Position numbers and translations under genes: made by a program. A stretch of 64,000 bases of DNA. Source: Ascidia mentula (taxonomy: Eukaryota; Chordata; Ascidiacea; Phlebobranchia; Ascidiidae). The stretch covers positions 5,027,001-5,091,000 of the forward strand of contig OX387197.1 of assembly GCA_947561715.1 (NCBI GenBank), written 5' to 3'. Shown here in pieces: positions 11,144 through 21,937 of the stretch. Within the stretch, counting starts at the first letter, position 1. Each line of letters begins with the position of its first letter. Under the pieces are notes generated by a model. The model was given only the letters and a program-made list of their open reading frames with translations, ran no database searches and was not told the origin of the DNA.

Positions 11144-12679
11144 ATGGTGCTGAAAAGTCCGTTTCCAGATGTTGAGATTCCCCAAGTTCCAATCGCTCAA
11201 TATGCTTTGGAAAAGATGGAACATTTCGGCAACTCTGTGGCGTTGGTGGATCCTTATCAAGATCAATCGTGGACATTCAGCCAACTCCGCCAACAGTCAA
11301 TTGAGTTTGCACTCAAACTACGTTCCATTGGTGTAGAGAAGGGCGATGTTGTTGGCTTGGTGGTTGACTTCCATCCAAAATGTTTTCCGTTGATACTTGG
11401 AATTATTTTGTGCAAGGCTACACTAGCTATTGGCAATATCAACGCTGTACCTAAAGATATTGCCAAACAAATGAAGAAAGTGAATGCAAAGTTCTGTATT
11501 TGCGAAGAACAAGGATTGCAACAGGAGTTAAAGTCAGAACTTGAGCAAGTTATTATTTATGACTTTGACTTTTTCAAGGCATCTGGTGATTCTGCTTCAG
11601 AGAAAGCACTGGAAGAAATATTATCATCCAGCGGTGTTGATCTTCATGAAGATCCACTGACAATCGTTTTTACAAGCGGTTCAACAGGAGAACCAAAAGC
11701 CCTGGTTGTTACAAATGCCAGTTTTATGCCTTCCATTGGGATTTATGAATTCATTCAAAACCTGAAACCTGCTGAGTGTATGTTAACCGTTTGCAAACAA
11801 CTGCACTTTTTTGGATTCTGGAGTTTTTTTACCCACATTGTTTTGGGTGTGAAGCACATTGTTACAACAAATCTACCACCAGAGTTGTTCAGTTACTGCG
11901 TTAAAATTTATGGCGTGAATGGCGCCATCATCAGTGACTACGTCACGTTTAACAGAATTACAAACGAAGCTGTTTTGGAAAATATCAACACATTGCGATT
12001 TATTAGAGTTACTGGAGCTTCAACACCCAAGGAGTTAATGCAGAAAGCAAGTGATAAGTTCCATGTGGCTGTAACAAGTGGATATGGAATTTCTGAAGGA
12101 GGGTTGGTAACGTGTTCCCCAACAAAACAAACTCCATTTGAAAGCGTGGGAATGCTTTGTCCCAATGTTCAACTTAAAGTGATCGATGTTGATGACGGGA
12201 CAGAACTTGGACCTGGTAAACAAGGGGAGTTTTTTGTAAAGAGTCCTGGTATTTTCAAAGGATATTTGAACAACAAAGAAGCAACTGATGCAGTGTTGGA
12301 CGAATGTGGTTGGTTTCGGACTGGAGACTTGGGATATTATGACGAGCAAGGATTTGTTTACGTTGTCGACAGACTGAAAAACGTGATTAAATCACACGGG
12401 AATATGGCAGTTTTTCCCACCCAGCTCGAAGAAGTACTTTTGTCTCATCCAGGTGTGGCGGAAGCAGTTGTTGTTCGTACAACTCATCCAGTATACAACG
12501 AAGCGGCAAAAGGTTTTGTTGTCAAAAAAGACGAATGTTTGACAAAAGAAGAGTTGCTTAAATTCTACAACGCACAAGTGGCAGAATACCAGCAACTCTT
12601 TGGTGGTTTGGAGTTTATTGATCAAATTCCGAAGACTGGCCTAGGAAAACCGAAAAAGACTGCACTAGAGTCCCTTTAA
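11144..12679 (+). CDS. acyl-CoA synthetase / 4CL-like enzyme, copy 3 of 5 (chimeric)
   Basis: An intact single-exon 511-aa paralogue. From its 5' flank to about 12256 it is almost identical to copy 2, including YGISEGG and PSIGIYEF. From about 12259 onward it follows copy 5 instead: GYLNNKEATDAVLDECGW rather than GYLNDKEATDAVLDKCGW, the codons of copy 5, and the copy-5 type 3' flank after the stop. This is a clear crossover or conversion tract. All adenylation motifs are present, including TSGSTGEPK. The enzyme should be as active as copy 2. Confidence 0.9.
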   Translation: MVLKSPFPDVEIPQVPIAQYALEKMEHFGNSVALVDPYQDQSWTFSQLRQQSIEFALKLRSIGVEKGDVVGLVVDFHPKCFPLILGIILCKATLAIGNINAVPKDIAKQMKKVNAKFCICEEQGLQQELKSELEQVIIYDFDFFKASGDSASEKALEEILSSSGVDLHEDPLTIVFTSGSTGEPKALVVTNASFMPSIGIYEFIQNLKPAECMLTVCKQLHFFGFWSFFTHIVLGVKHIVTTNLPPELFSYCVKIYGVNGAIISDYVTFNRITNEAVLENINTLRFIRVTGASTPKELMQKASDKFHVAVTSGYGISEGGLVTCSPTKQTPFESVGMLCPNVQLKVIDVDDGTELGPGKQGEFFVKSPGIFKGYLNNKEATDAVLDECGWFRTGDLGYYDEQGFVYVVDRLKNVIKSHGNMAVFPTQLEEVLLSHPGVAEAVVVRTTHPVYNEAAKGFVVKKDECLTKEELLKFYNAQVAEYQQLFGGLEFIDQIPKTGLGKPKKTALESL

Positions 12680-14300
12680 CTTGATTTGTGCCCCTGTCAC
12701 AAAAATACTGAACATACAAGCTTAGCAATTAAAAACATTTAGAAAATGGGTTATTGTTGCAAGCAAAATGGCGTGATGCAGCCATTTTGATTGTACATTG
12801 CTTAAGTTCATGTGGTGTGATTTTTTTCGAGTTCATTATGTACATATTGTATTTATGTTGACTAACTAATTAAATTTTTTAACCATTGTTGATCATTGGA
12901 AATTGTAATCAATGTATTATTGTGTGGAAATGATTATTCATGTGCCTACAAATAAGACTTCATGCATGGGCACTTCAACGCTAAAGACGTAGTAGTCGCT
13001 ACACCACCCAATTCCACAAACGTACAATGCGGAAAATAAATGAACAATCATACATTATTATAGAGTGAGCACAAGATGTATTGTGGGCCTGTCTCTACGC
13101 AGTGGTCACGCAACTGCGACAGGTTTCGTCAGGTCAATTTCTGCAGGCTAGGTCGGTCTACAGAAATTGTTGCCATGCCGTACGCCACAATCCAAAATAA
13201 GCGTTTTTTGGAAAGTCTCAATAACCTTGTACCCTCATAAGGTGCCGGTGGCCGTTGAGTATCTTTCCGTACGAATACGTATTTCGCAGTTAACAGCTTC
13301 CTCGGTGATACTGTTCTATTAGCTCCTTGGCGAGGCATTAATTCCGGAATCTGTCTTATCACTGACTGTCGGAGTTGTGAAAGCAAATTGGGTGATTTAG
13401 CAATGGTGGGTGTGATGAAAACGGCCAAACACCACTTCAGCCGAAATGAAATATTAACATGTTCGCTACACAACTGACCAGAGTTCGGAGGTAAAAGAGG
13501 TCCTCGATTCGTCTTGCTGTACCCATGACTATATGGAATTAAATACTGCTTAAAAGAGATTCCGTCAGTTTCGAAACCTGCTTTATAGAAAAGTACTACT
13601 TCTGTTAACGACGCGTCAGTTATTTCACAAATAGGGATTCGGTGAACCCCTTGCTCTCAGCCAAACTTGTTTAAACAACTAATTTCTGTTTATTTTGGCG
13701 GCAAACTCTTGAAAACATTGACGCCAATGTGAACGTCCCAAAGCCAATAAGGCTCTGTGTCCCAGTGTAAGTACTTTTTTTGTCACTGAAAGGCATAGAT
13801 TTGCAGTCATTACGTCCCACAATTGGTATTTTTTAAAAATAAGATTCGCAGGCCGGAAATGCGCACATGGTATTGTGTCCTCTGTCACAATAGAAGGAGG
13901 ACGTCTCAAAGCAACCAGTGATGCATGGGGGTTAATTTTACCGTTGAGTGAGCACATATTCATGTGCTGTTGCTGGGCGAATTTTTCGGGCAGTTTTAAT
14001 GAGGTTTGGGTCGCTTTGAATCAGGTAATTAATTGGTGCCGGGTGCTGTAGAAAATTGAACTAAAATGACAGCTCATACTTCACGCAATATTTGCAGAAA
14101 AATGAATCGCTTAAAGGGCACAGTCATTTGTGGTTTTGTTAAGGATCTATCTCCCTCATAGACGCATTCTGGTCAAAATTGGTCGCCGGACAAGCGAATT
14201 TTTGACCTCTGTGGGCATTTGATCCCTCCCAGTTTGACATTATTTGGGGTAAATCTAAAAAAGCAACAAAAAATGTAATTGGAATTTGCAGAAAAATGAA
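12680..14300. repeat. array spacer: copy-5 type 3' flank followed by common spacer
   Basis: The first part (12680 to about 13505) resembles the 3' flank of copy 5 (21333 to about 22780, minus the LTR insertion there) and not the flank of copies 1, 2 and 4. From about 13506 to 14300 it returns to the spacer type found after copies 1, 2 and 4, at lower similarity. No gene is seen. The patchwork matches the chimeric structure of copy 3. Confidence 0.7.
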
Positions 14301-15162
14301 TCGTTTAAGGGCTGATGCCCACTGCCGTCGTAAGGACCTTACGATACGTCGGTTACGACCGTCGGAGCAGTTGTATGCCCACTGCATCGGAGCGCTGTCG
14401 GGGCAGCATTCGGCGGCGCCGCTTAAGACGAAAGAAGTTGTAGCGTCTCGTGTTGGTCGTTAAAAAAATTCCTTGTAGTAACCGCATTTTGTTTAAAGTC
14501 ACCGCCAATGTATTCAAACCGTCAGACTGTCGCCACATTGTCGCCAAACCCCGTTGCATGTATTGTGTATTGTTTTCTCGTCTTTTTTTACTTCCCCTTT
14601 GTTTTGCAATCACCGATCTCGTAACTGCACCGCCGATAACAACCACTGCTTGGAACCTCTAATCATTCTTTCTCTCTACTCTTACACCTTCGTTCTTTAT
14701 AAGCCGTCACAATTCCAATCAAGATATACAACGCTAAGATATATATGTTGATACATATACGTTGAAACAGTACGAATAAAACATCGCGGATTTTTAGTTA
14801 CGTTAATCGGTGAGACGTATTGTATGCTGTGTGAGAGGTTAGCAGGCGAATACATTGTCAAACAGATCTACATATATTTAAACTGGTAAGAAACAGAGAA
14901 TAATTTCGTACATATTTTGTTGCGCTTTATTTGGAGTCAGACTGTTAGTACATGAAGGTTCGGTTTTTGTCGCTTTACTAGCATTGGATTTCTTTTGAGT
15001 CAGATAGCGCATTAATAATATTAAGACAAGTAATCGAACGCTTCATTTTGGTGACCTGCGCTTGTGATTGAAACGCAAAATCCTTCTGATTTGAGCGTTG
15101 TTGTTTTTTTTTGGTGAACGCTTAGGTTTTCTTGTTGTAACAGAGTTTCGTTCAGTTTTGAG
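14301..15162 (+). other. sequence unique to the copy 3-4 spacer; possible 5' part of a retroelement
   Basis: This stretch is absent from the other spacers and leads straight into a gag-like reading frame. It may contain the 5' LTR and leader of that element. I could not define LTR ends or a primer-binding site, because no second LTR copy is in the window. Confidence 0.35.
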
Positions 15163-16065
15163 TTGCTACGGAAGATGGCTTTTATGAGTAATATTCTTCC
15201 ATTTGCAAAGCACAAAACTAAACTCACTTCCACGCCTAACGTTTTTGGAGGTGAAAGGTCGCAACAACAACAGAATAGCAATTTAGATGATATCATCAGT
15301 GAGTTAAATCAAATCGGTTCGGACCCTTCTACTATTCATTGGTCAGAACCACGGCCAAGCGTGGTGCCACCTGTTTGTGAGACCAGGTCGAGTTTGTCCG
15401 CCACGCCTTTGAGTGATATACAGCACTGTGAGTTGCCTAGGCGCGTTTGTTTTGTTGATTCGACATCAAGAAAACCTTTAGAACAGAGGAATGAATCGCA
15501 GAAAGGAATGTGGTTGAGCAAGATAGGCATTCCCAAGTTTTGGCCCGATCGTTGCGCGATTTGGTTTGCTACTGTTGAAACGTTGTTTCAAGCGTATGGG
15601 ATAGATAGCGAGTTTGAACGTTTTACCGCTATCATTCCGCGTTTGGGGGACGAACAGATTGCACGAGTCGGTCATTTGATTTTAAATAGAGATGATCGTT
15701 TCCCGTTCTCAGCATTGAAACAGAGCTTACTTAAATTTTATGAGTCTCAGGAACAGGTTCGGTTGACGAAATTGCTAAATTCCTCTTGTTCCGACAACAA
15801 GCGACCCACAGAACTTTAAAGTGAGATGAAAATCTTGCTGTCGAACTATGGGGAATTAAGTGCGTCTTCCACTGCTTTGCTCAAAAAGTTACTGTTGGAT
15901 CGACTACCGAAGGAAATACGGTTAATTCTCTCCGCCAGTATGCACTTAAGTTTAGATGAATTAGCTGAGAAAGCAGATGGCATGATGATGATTAATTCCC
16001 CTAATTTGTTTATGCAAAATGCATCTGCGGCATCCGTGTCTAATGACGTTCCATTGTCGACTGCT
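15163..16065 (+). mobile_element. LTR-retrotransposon gag fragment
   Basis: A gag-type reading frame, better begun at the ATG at 15178, of the arthropod/tunicate Ty3-gypsy style. It has the pattern IPKFWPDRCAIWFATVETLF, then a segment ending in RPTEL, then LLLDRLPKEIRLIL and LSLDELAEKAD. One in-frame TAA at 15817-15819 splits an otherwise continuous frame of about 290 codons. The sequence stops being gag at about 16065, where it joins the ligase copy 4 leader in the middle of the element. No zinc knuckle, protease, reverse transcriptase or 3' LTR is present. It is a truncated, probably dead copy whose 3' part was lost together with the normal 5' flank of copy 4. Confidence 0.75.
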
Positions 16066-16090
16066 TACAGTCGACTGCTTTCTGATAACA

Positions 16091-17623
16091 ATGGTGCTGA
16101 AAAGTACGTTTCCAGATGTTGAGATTCCCCAAGCTCCAATCGCTCAATATGCTTTGGAAAAGATGGAACATTTCGGCAACTGTGTGGCGTTGGTGGATCC
16201 TTATCATGATCAATCGTGGACATTCAGCCAACTCCGCCAACAGTCAATTGAGTTTGCATTCAAACTACGTTCCATTGGTGTAGAGAAGGGCGATGTTGTT
16301 GGCTTGGTGGTTGACTTCCATCCAAAATGCGTTCCGTTGATACTTGGAATTATTTTGTGCAAGGCTACACTAGCTACTGGCAATATCAACGCTGTACCTA
16401 AAGATATTGCCAAACAAATGAAGCATGTGAATGCAAAGTTTAGTATTTGCGAAGAACATGGATTGCAGCAGGAATTAAAGTCAGAACTTGAGCAAGTTGA
16501 TATTTATGACCTTGACTTTTTCAAAGCATCTGGCGATTCTGCTTCAGAGAACGTAATGGAAGAAATATTATCATCCAGTGGAGTTGATATTCATGAAGAT
16601 CCACTGGCAATCGTTTTTACAAGCGGTTCAACAGCAGAACCAAAAGCCCTGGTTGTTACAAATGCCAGTTTTATGTCTTCCGTTACCATCGAATTTATTC
16701 AAAACCTGAAACCTGCTGAGTGTATGTTAACCGTTTGCAAACAGCTAAACTTGTTTGGATTCTGGAGTTTTTTTACCCACATTGTTTTGGGTGTGAAGCA
16801 CATTGTAACAACAAATATATCACCAGAGCTGTTCAGCCACTGCGTTAAACTTTATGGCGTGAATGGCGCCTTCATCAGTGACTACGTCACGTTTAACAGA
16901 ATTACAAACCAAGCTCTGTTGGAAAATATCAACACATTACGATTTATTAGAGTTGGTGGAGCTTCAACACCAAAACAGTTAATGCAGAAAGCAAGTGATA
17001 AGTTCCATGTGGCTGTAACAAGTGGATATGGAAGTTCAGAAGGAGGGTTGGTAACGTGTTCCCCAACAAATCAGACTCCATTTGAAAGCGTAGGAATTCT
17101 CTGTCCCAATGTTCAACTTAAAGTGATCGATGTTGATAACGGGACAGAACTTGGTCCTGGTAAACAAGGGGAGTTTTTTGTAAAGAGTCCTGGTGTTTTC
17201 AAGGGATATTTGAACAACAAAGAAGCAACTGATGCAGTGTTGGATGAATGTGGTTGGTTTCGGACTGGAGACTTGGGATATTATGACGAGCAAGGATTCG
17301 TTTACGTGGTCGACAGACTTAAAAACGTGATTAAATCACACGGCAATATGGCAGTTTTTCCCACCCAGCTCGAAGAAGTACTTTTGTCTCATCCAAGTGT
17401 GGCGGAAGCCGTTGTTGTTCGTACAACTCATCCAGTATACAACGAGGCGGCAAAAGGTTTTGTTGTCAAAAAAGACGAATGTTTGACAAAGGAAGAGTTG
17501 CTTAAATTCTACAACGCACAAGTGGCAGAATACCAGCAACTCTTTGGTGGCTTGGAGTTTATTGATCAAATTCCAAAGACTGGCCTAGGAAAACCTAAAA
17601 AGACTGCACTAGAGTCCCTTTAA
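16091..17623 (+). CDS. acyl-CoA synthetase / 4CL-like enzyme, copy 4 of 5 (altered ATP loop)
   Basis: A 510-aa single-exon paralogue, one residue shorter than copies 1-3 in the segment SSVTIEFIQ. The phosphate-binding loop reads TSGSTAEPK, so the conserved second Gly is Ala. The family pattern allows only Ser or Gly there. Other motifs (YGSSEGG, TGDLGYY, DRLKNVIKSHG, GLGKPKK) are intact, so the protein should fold, but activity could be lowered or changed. Only about 25 bp upstream of the ATG match the other copies; retrotransposon gag DNA replaces the rest of the 5' flank. The AG acceptor-like site TTACAG just before TCGACTGC is kept. Expression from a different promoter, or loss of expression, is likely. 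Confidence 0.88.
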   Translation: MVLKSTFPDVEIPQAPIAQYALEKMEHFGNCVALVDPYHDQSWTFSQLRQQSIEFAFKLRSIGVEKGDVVGLVVDFHPKCVPLILGIILCKATLATGNINAVPKDIAKQMKHVNAKFSICEEHGLQQELKSELEQVDIYDLDFFKASGDSASENVMEEILSSSGVDIHEDPLAIVFTSGSTAEPKALVVTNASFMSSVTIEFIQNLKPAECMLTVCKQLNLFGFWSFFTHIVLGVKHIVTTNISPELFSHCVKLYGVNGAFISDYVTFNRITNQALLENINTLRFIRVGGASTPKQLMQKASDKFHVAVTSGYGSSEGGLVTCSPTNQTPFESVGILCPNVQLKVIDVDNGTELGPGKQGEFFVKSPGVFKGYLNNKEATDAVLDECGWFRTGDLGYYDEQGFVYVVDRLKNVIKSHGNMAVFPTQLEEVLLSHPSVAEAVVVRTTHPVYNEAAKGFVVKKDECLTKEELLKFYNAQVAEYQQLFGGLEFIDQIPKTGLGKPKKTALESL

Positions 17624-19799
17624 CTTGATTTGTGCCCCTGTCATAAAAATACTTAGCATACAAGCTTAGCAATTAAAAACATCTAGTAGATACCTTACAA
17701 GCAAAATGATATGATGCAACCATTTGATTGTACTTCATTGCTTAATATTCATGTGTTGTGATTGTATACAAGTTCATTATGTACAAATTGTATTTACGTT
17801 GACATTCATTAATTTTAACTTTTGAAAACTTGTTGATTATTGGCAATCAATCTATCATGGTATTATTTTCGTTACAATTAAAAACAGTCTTGATTCTCAT
17901 GAAGTTGTGTTTTGGAGACAAAGGTGGTATAGGATTAAATTTACATGAGCGCAAGTCTTCGGAAAGACGCACGGCAAGTTAAGTCTATAAACGACTTGGC
18001 AAGTACTCTACAAGTAGAAAAATCCATGTCTACTTCGAGTTTTTACTGGAAATCAATCCAGCATTCGTCTTGCTGTACCCATGACTATAGGCGGGATTAA
18101 ATGCTGCTCAAAATGGAGTCCGTCAGTTTCGAAACCTACTTTATAGAAAGGTAATGCTTCTGTTAAAGACGCGTCAGTTATTTCACAAATAAGTGTACCT
18201 CCTGCTCTCGGCGGACCTCACTTAAACAACAAATTTTTTTATTTTGGCGCCATATTCTTGAAAAGATTGGACGCCATAGTGAACGTCCCAAAGCCAATAA
18301 GGCTCTGTGTTTCGGTATATTAGACCCACTGGTATTTTTTTTGAAAAAGGTTTCACCGACGGAAAATGCCCACATGTTATTGTGTTCTCTGTCACAATAA
18401 GAGGAGGACGTCACAAAGCAACCAGTGATGCATGGGGTTAATTTTACGGTTGAGTTAGCACATATGCATGCGCTGCTGCCAGGGCGAATTTGAGCCACCA
18501 GTTTTGGACAGTTTTAGTGGGGTTTTGGGCGCTTTAAATCAGGTAGCTACTTTGTGCCGGGTGCTGCAGAAAATTGAGCTAAAAAGACAGCTAACACTTC
18601 AGGCTATATTTATAGAAAAGTGAATTGTTTAATGGCACTGGTATTTGTATTATGAAATTATTTTGTATAGGTATTATGAAACAACCATCTTCCTCACAGA
18701 CGCATTCTGGTCAAAATTGGTCGCCGGACAAGTGCATTTGTAACCCCTTGGGGCATTTAATCCCTCCCTGTTGGACATTTGGGATGAAAAAGCAACAAAA
18801 ATGCAATTGGATTTTGCAGGAAAACGATTCGTTGAAGTATCCCATTTATTGTGGTCCAATGCGAAGTCCATCCCTCCTCCATACAATAGCACCAAAGTTA
18901 GTTGCTGAATAATTGCCTATAAAGGAACACCCCAGGGCTGTTTATGCCCCCTTTAGGTCATAAGATCTTCCAGGAAGCTCAACAAATCCTTGCTGTGTAC
19001 TGTCCGCTCCAGGGGCAATATTTTTTTTAATGAATATTAGGACCCTATGTAAGTCACAAGACCCAACAACGGTTACTGGGAAACAAGCGGGAACAGTCGA
19101 CAGGTGCATTATTGTAGAGGGCCTTGAAAACAGCATTTCTTTGGTTTAATTGTCATATAGGAACTTGACAGATAAAAAGTTTCCATCGACCAAAAAAGAA
19201 CAATCGTATTTTTTTGTAGATCGCGTTTCCAACGACCGGCCGATACACACTTGGATTCTTTACATTCGATTATTTGTTTTACTATCAGCCCGACGTTTTG
19301 TCTGAGCCAGGTTTCTGCACATGACTAACCGTTTGTTGAGCATTCAAAGCCACAAAAGCAACCACATGGTTCACTGATGCGTGTAGTTACTAAACCTTAA
19401 AATTCGAATGTTGCTTTTTTATTTCTTTGTACATAATAATAAATTGCGAAACAAATGCTCTTGTAACGTGATTTTGCTAAGTAAGCGATAAAGTTTTTGC
19501 CTAATATGGGGAGCTTGTGGTGTTTCGAAGACAGTTGTGTATGCTTGTGACTGCGGGATGCTATGTCCACCTTAAAACCATAAACTTGGGATTGCCTCAC
19601 ATTTCCATCAAGAAAATTGTGCTTGGTACCGGGTTCACCAATGCTGTGGAAAATACCTTATCAGCAAAGTAAACGTCACAAAATAGTTAAAACTGAAAAA
19701 GGCCATTACGTGTTGTTACGGTTCGGTAGCCATGCAGTACTTGACAGCCCCTGCAGTCATGTTCTTTGGAAGTTTACAGTCGACTGCTTTCTGATAACA

Positions 19800-21332
19800 A
19801 TGGTGCTGAAAAGTCCGTTTCCAGATGTTGAGATTCCCCAAGTTCTAATCGCTCAATATGCTTTGGAAAAGATGGAACATTTCGGCAACTCTGTGGCGTT
19901 GGTGGATCCTTATCATGATCAATCGTGGACATTTAGCCAACTCCGCCAACAGTCAATTGAGTTTGCACTCAAACTACGTTCCATTGGTGTAGAGAAGGGC
20001 GATGTTGTTGGCTTGGTGGTTGACTTCCATCCAAAATGCTTTCCGATGATACTTGGAATTATTTTGTGCAAGGCTACACTAGCTACTGGCAATATCAACG
20101 CTGTACCTAAAGATATTGCCAAACAAATGAAGAAAGTGAATGCAAAGTTCTGTATTTGCGAAGAACAAGGATTGCAACAGGAGTTAAAGTCAGAACTTGA
20201 GCAAGTTATTATTTATGACTTTGACTTTTTCAAGGCATCTGGCGATTCTGCTTCAGAGAAAGTAATGGAAGAAATATTATCATCCAGTGGAGTTGATATT
20301 CATGAAGATCCACTGGCAATCGTTTTTACAAGCGGTTCAACAGCAGAACCAAAAGCCCTGGTTGTTACAAATGCCAGTTTTATGTCTTCTGTTACCATCG
20401 AATTTATTCAAAACCTGAAACCTGCTGAGTGTATGTTAACCGTTTGCAAACAGCTAAACTTGTTTGGATTCTGGAGTTTTTTTACCCACATTGTTTTGGG
20501 AGTGAAGCACATTGTAACAACAAATATATCACCAGAGCTGTTCAGCCACTGCGTTAAACTTTATGGCGTGAATGGCGCCATCATCAGTGACTACGTCACG
20601 TTTAACAGAATTACAAACGAAGCTGTTTTGGAAAATATCAACGCGTTACGATTTATTAGAGTTGGTGGAGCTTCAACACCAAAACAGTTAAGGCAGAAAG
20701 CAAGTGATAAGTTCCATGTGGCTGTGACAAGTGGATATGGAAGTTCAGAAGGAGGGTTGGTAACGTGTTCCCCAACAAATCAGACTCCATTTGAAAGCGT
20801 AGGAATGCTTTGTCCCAATGTTCAACTTAAAGTGATCGATGTTGATGACGGGACAGAACTTGGACCTGGTAAACAAGGGGAGTTTTTTGTAAAGAGTCCT
20901 GGTGTTTTTAAAGGATATTTGAACAACAAAGAAGCAACTGATGCAGTGTTGGACGAATGTGGTTGGTTTCGGACTGGAGACTTGGGATATTATGACGAGC
21001 AAGGATTTGTTTACGTGGTCGACAGACTTAAAAACGTGATTAAATCACATGGGAATATGGCAGTTTTTCCCACCCAGCTCGAAGGAGTACTTTTGTCTCA
21101 TCCAGGTGTGGCGGAAGCCGTTGTTGTTCGTATAGCTCATCCAGTATACAACGAAGCGGCAAAAGGTTTTGTTGTCAAAAAAGACAAATGTTTGGCAAAA
21201 GAAGAGTTGCTTAAATTCTACAACGCACAAGTGGCAGAATACCAGCAACTCTTTGGTGGTTTGGAGTTTATTGATCAAATTCCAAAGACTGGCCTAGGAA
21301 AACCGAGAAAGACTGCACTGGAGTCCCTTTAA
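19800..21332 (+). CDS. acyl-CoA synthetase / 4CL-like enzyme, copy 5 of 5 (mosaic, altered ATP loop)
   Basis: A 510-aa single-exon paralogue. The first third matches copies 2 and 3 (KKVNAKFCICEEQG, VIIYDFDFFK). The middle matches copy 4 (VMEEILSSSGVDIHEDPLA, TSGSTAEPK, SSVTIEFIQ, TNISPELFSHC). The last part matches copy 3 (NNKEATDAVLDECGW). It shares the Gly-to-Ala change in the ATP loop with copy 4. Its own changes include KQLRQK, EGVLLSHP, RIAHPVY, KDKCLAKEE and GKPRKT near the catalytic C-terminal lysine motif. The frame is open for 61 codons upstream, but the shared ATG at MVLKSPF is preferred. It is the last copy of the array. Confidence 0.88.
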   Translation: MVLKSPFPDVEIPQVLIAQYALEKMEHFGNSVALVDPYHDQSWTFSQLRQQSIEFALKLRSIGVEKGDVVGLVVDFHPKCFPMILGIILCKATLATGNINAVPKDIAKQMKKVNAKFCICEEQGLQQELKSELEQVIIYDFDFFKASGDSASEKVMEEILSSSGVDIHEDPLAIVFTSGSTAEPKALVVTNASFMSSVTIEFIQNLKPAECMLTVCKQLNLFGFWSFFTHIVLGVKHIVTTNISPELFSHCVKLYGVNGAIISDYVTFNRITNEAVLENINALRFIRVGGASTPKQLRQKASDKFHVAVTSGYGSSEGGLVTCSPTNQTPFESVGMLCPNVQLKVIDVDDGTELGPGKQGEFFVKSPGVFKGYLNNKEATDAVLDECGWFRTGDLGYYDEQGFVYVVDRLKNVIKSHGNMAVFPTQLEGVLLSHPGVAEAVVVRIAHPVYNEAAKGFVVKKDKCLAKEELLKFYNAQVAEYQQLFGGLEFIDQIPKTGLGKPRKTALESL

Positions 21333-21937
21333 CTTGATTTGTGCCCCTGTCATAAAAATACTTAACATACAAGCTTAGCAATAAAGAACATCTATAAAAA
21401 AGGTTATTGTTGCAAGCAAAATGACGTGATGCAACCATTTGATTCTAAATTGATTGTAAAGTTCATGTGGTGTGATTGTGTACGAGTGCATTATGTACAT
21501 ATTGTGTTTATGTTGAGTAACTAATTAACAATTTTAACCTTTGTTGATCATTGGAAATTGTAATCAATGTATTATTGTGTGGAAATGATTATTCATGTGC
21601 TGACAAATAAGACTGCATGCATGGGCAGTTCAACGAGATGCATGTCGACGCGTGCCACGGTTCGCTAAAGACGTAGTAGTCGCTACACCACCCCCTTTCA
21701 GAAACTTACAATGCGGAAAATAAATGAACAATTACACATTACTATAGAGTGAGCACAAGATGGTCACGCAACTGCGACAGGTTTCGTCAGCCTAATTTCT
21801 GCGGACTTAGTCGGTCTACAGAAATTGTTGCCATGCCGTACGCCCCAATCCAAAATAGGCGTTTTTTGAGAAGTCTCAATAACTTTGTACCCTCGTAAGG
21901 TGCCGGTGGTCGTTGAGTATCTTTCCGTACGAATACG
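21333..21937. other. 3' flank of copy 5, no gene
   Basis: This resembles the DNA after copy 3 (12680-13295), including the shared stretch around the sequence GGTGCCGGTGG. No coding region is seen. It ends at the target-site duplication TACG of the solo LTR. Confidence 0.6.

Larger units (their letters stand above)
5312..12679 (+). repeat. two near-identical 3.68-kb tandem units (flank + ligase gene)
   Basis: The block from the end of copy 1 to the end of copy 2 (5312-8994) is repeated almost base for base as 8995-12679; the start codons are 3,685 bp apart. Spot differences are few: one T/C near 10434, one silent change near 11587, and the copy 3 tail from about 12256. The 2-kb spacer of each unit holds no recognisable gene. 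Its open frames repeat only because the DNA is duplicated. A weaker version of the same spacer follows copy 4 (17624-19799). Such similarity means very recent duplication, ongoing homogenisation, or an assembly duplication. Confidence 0.9.
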
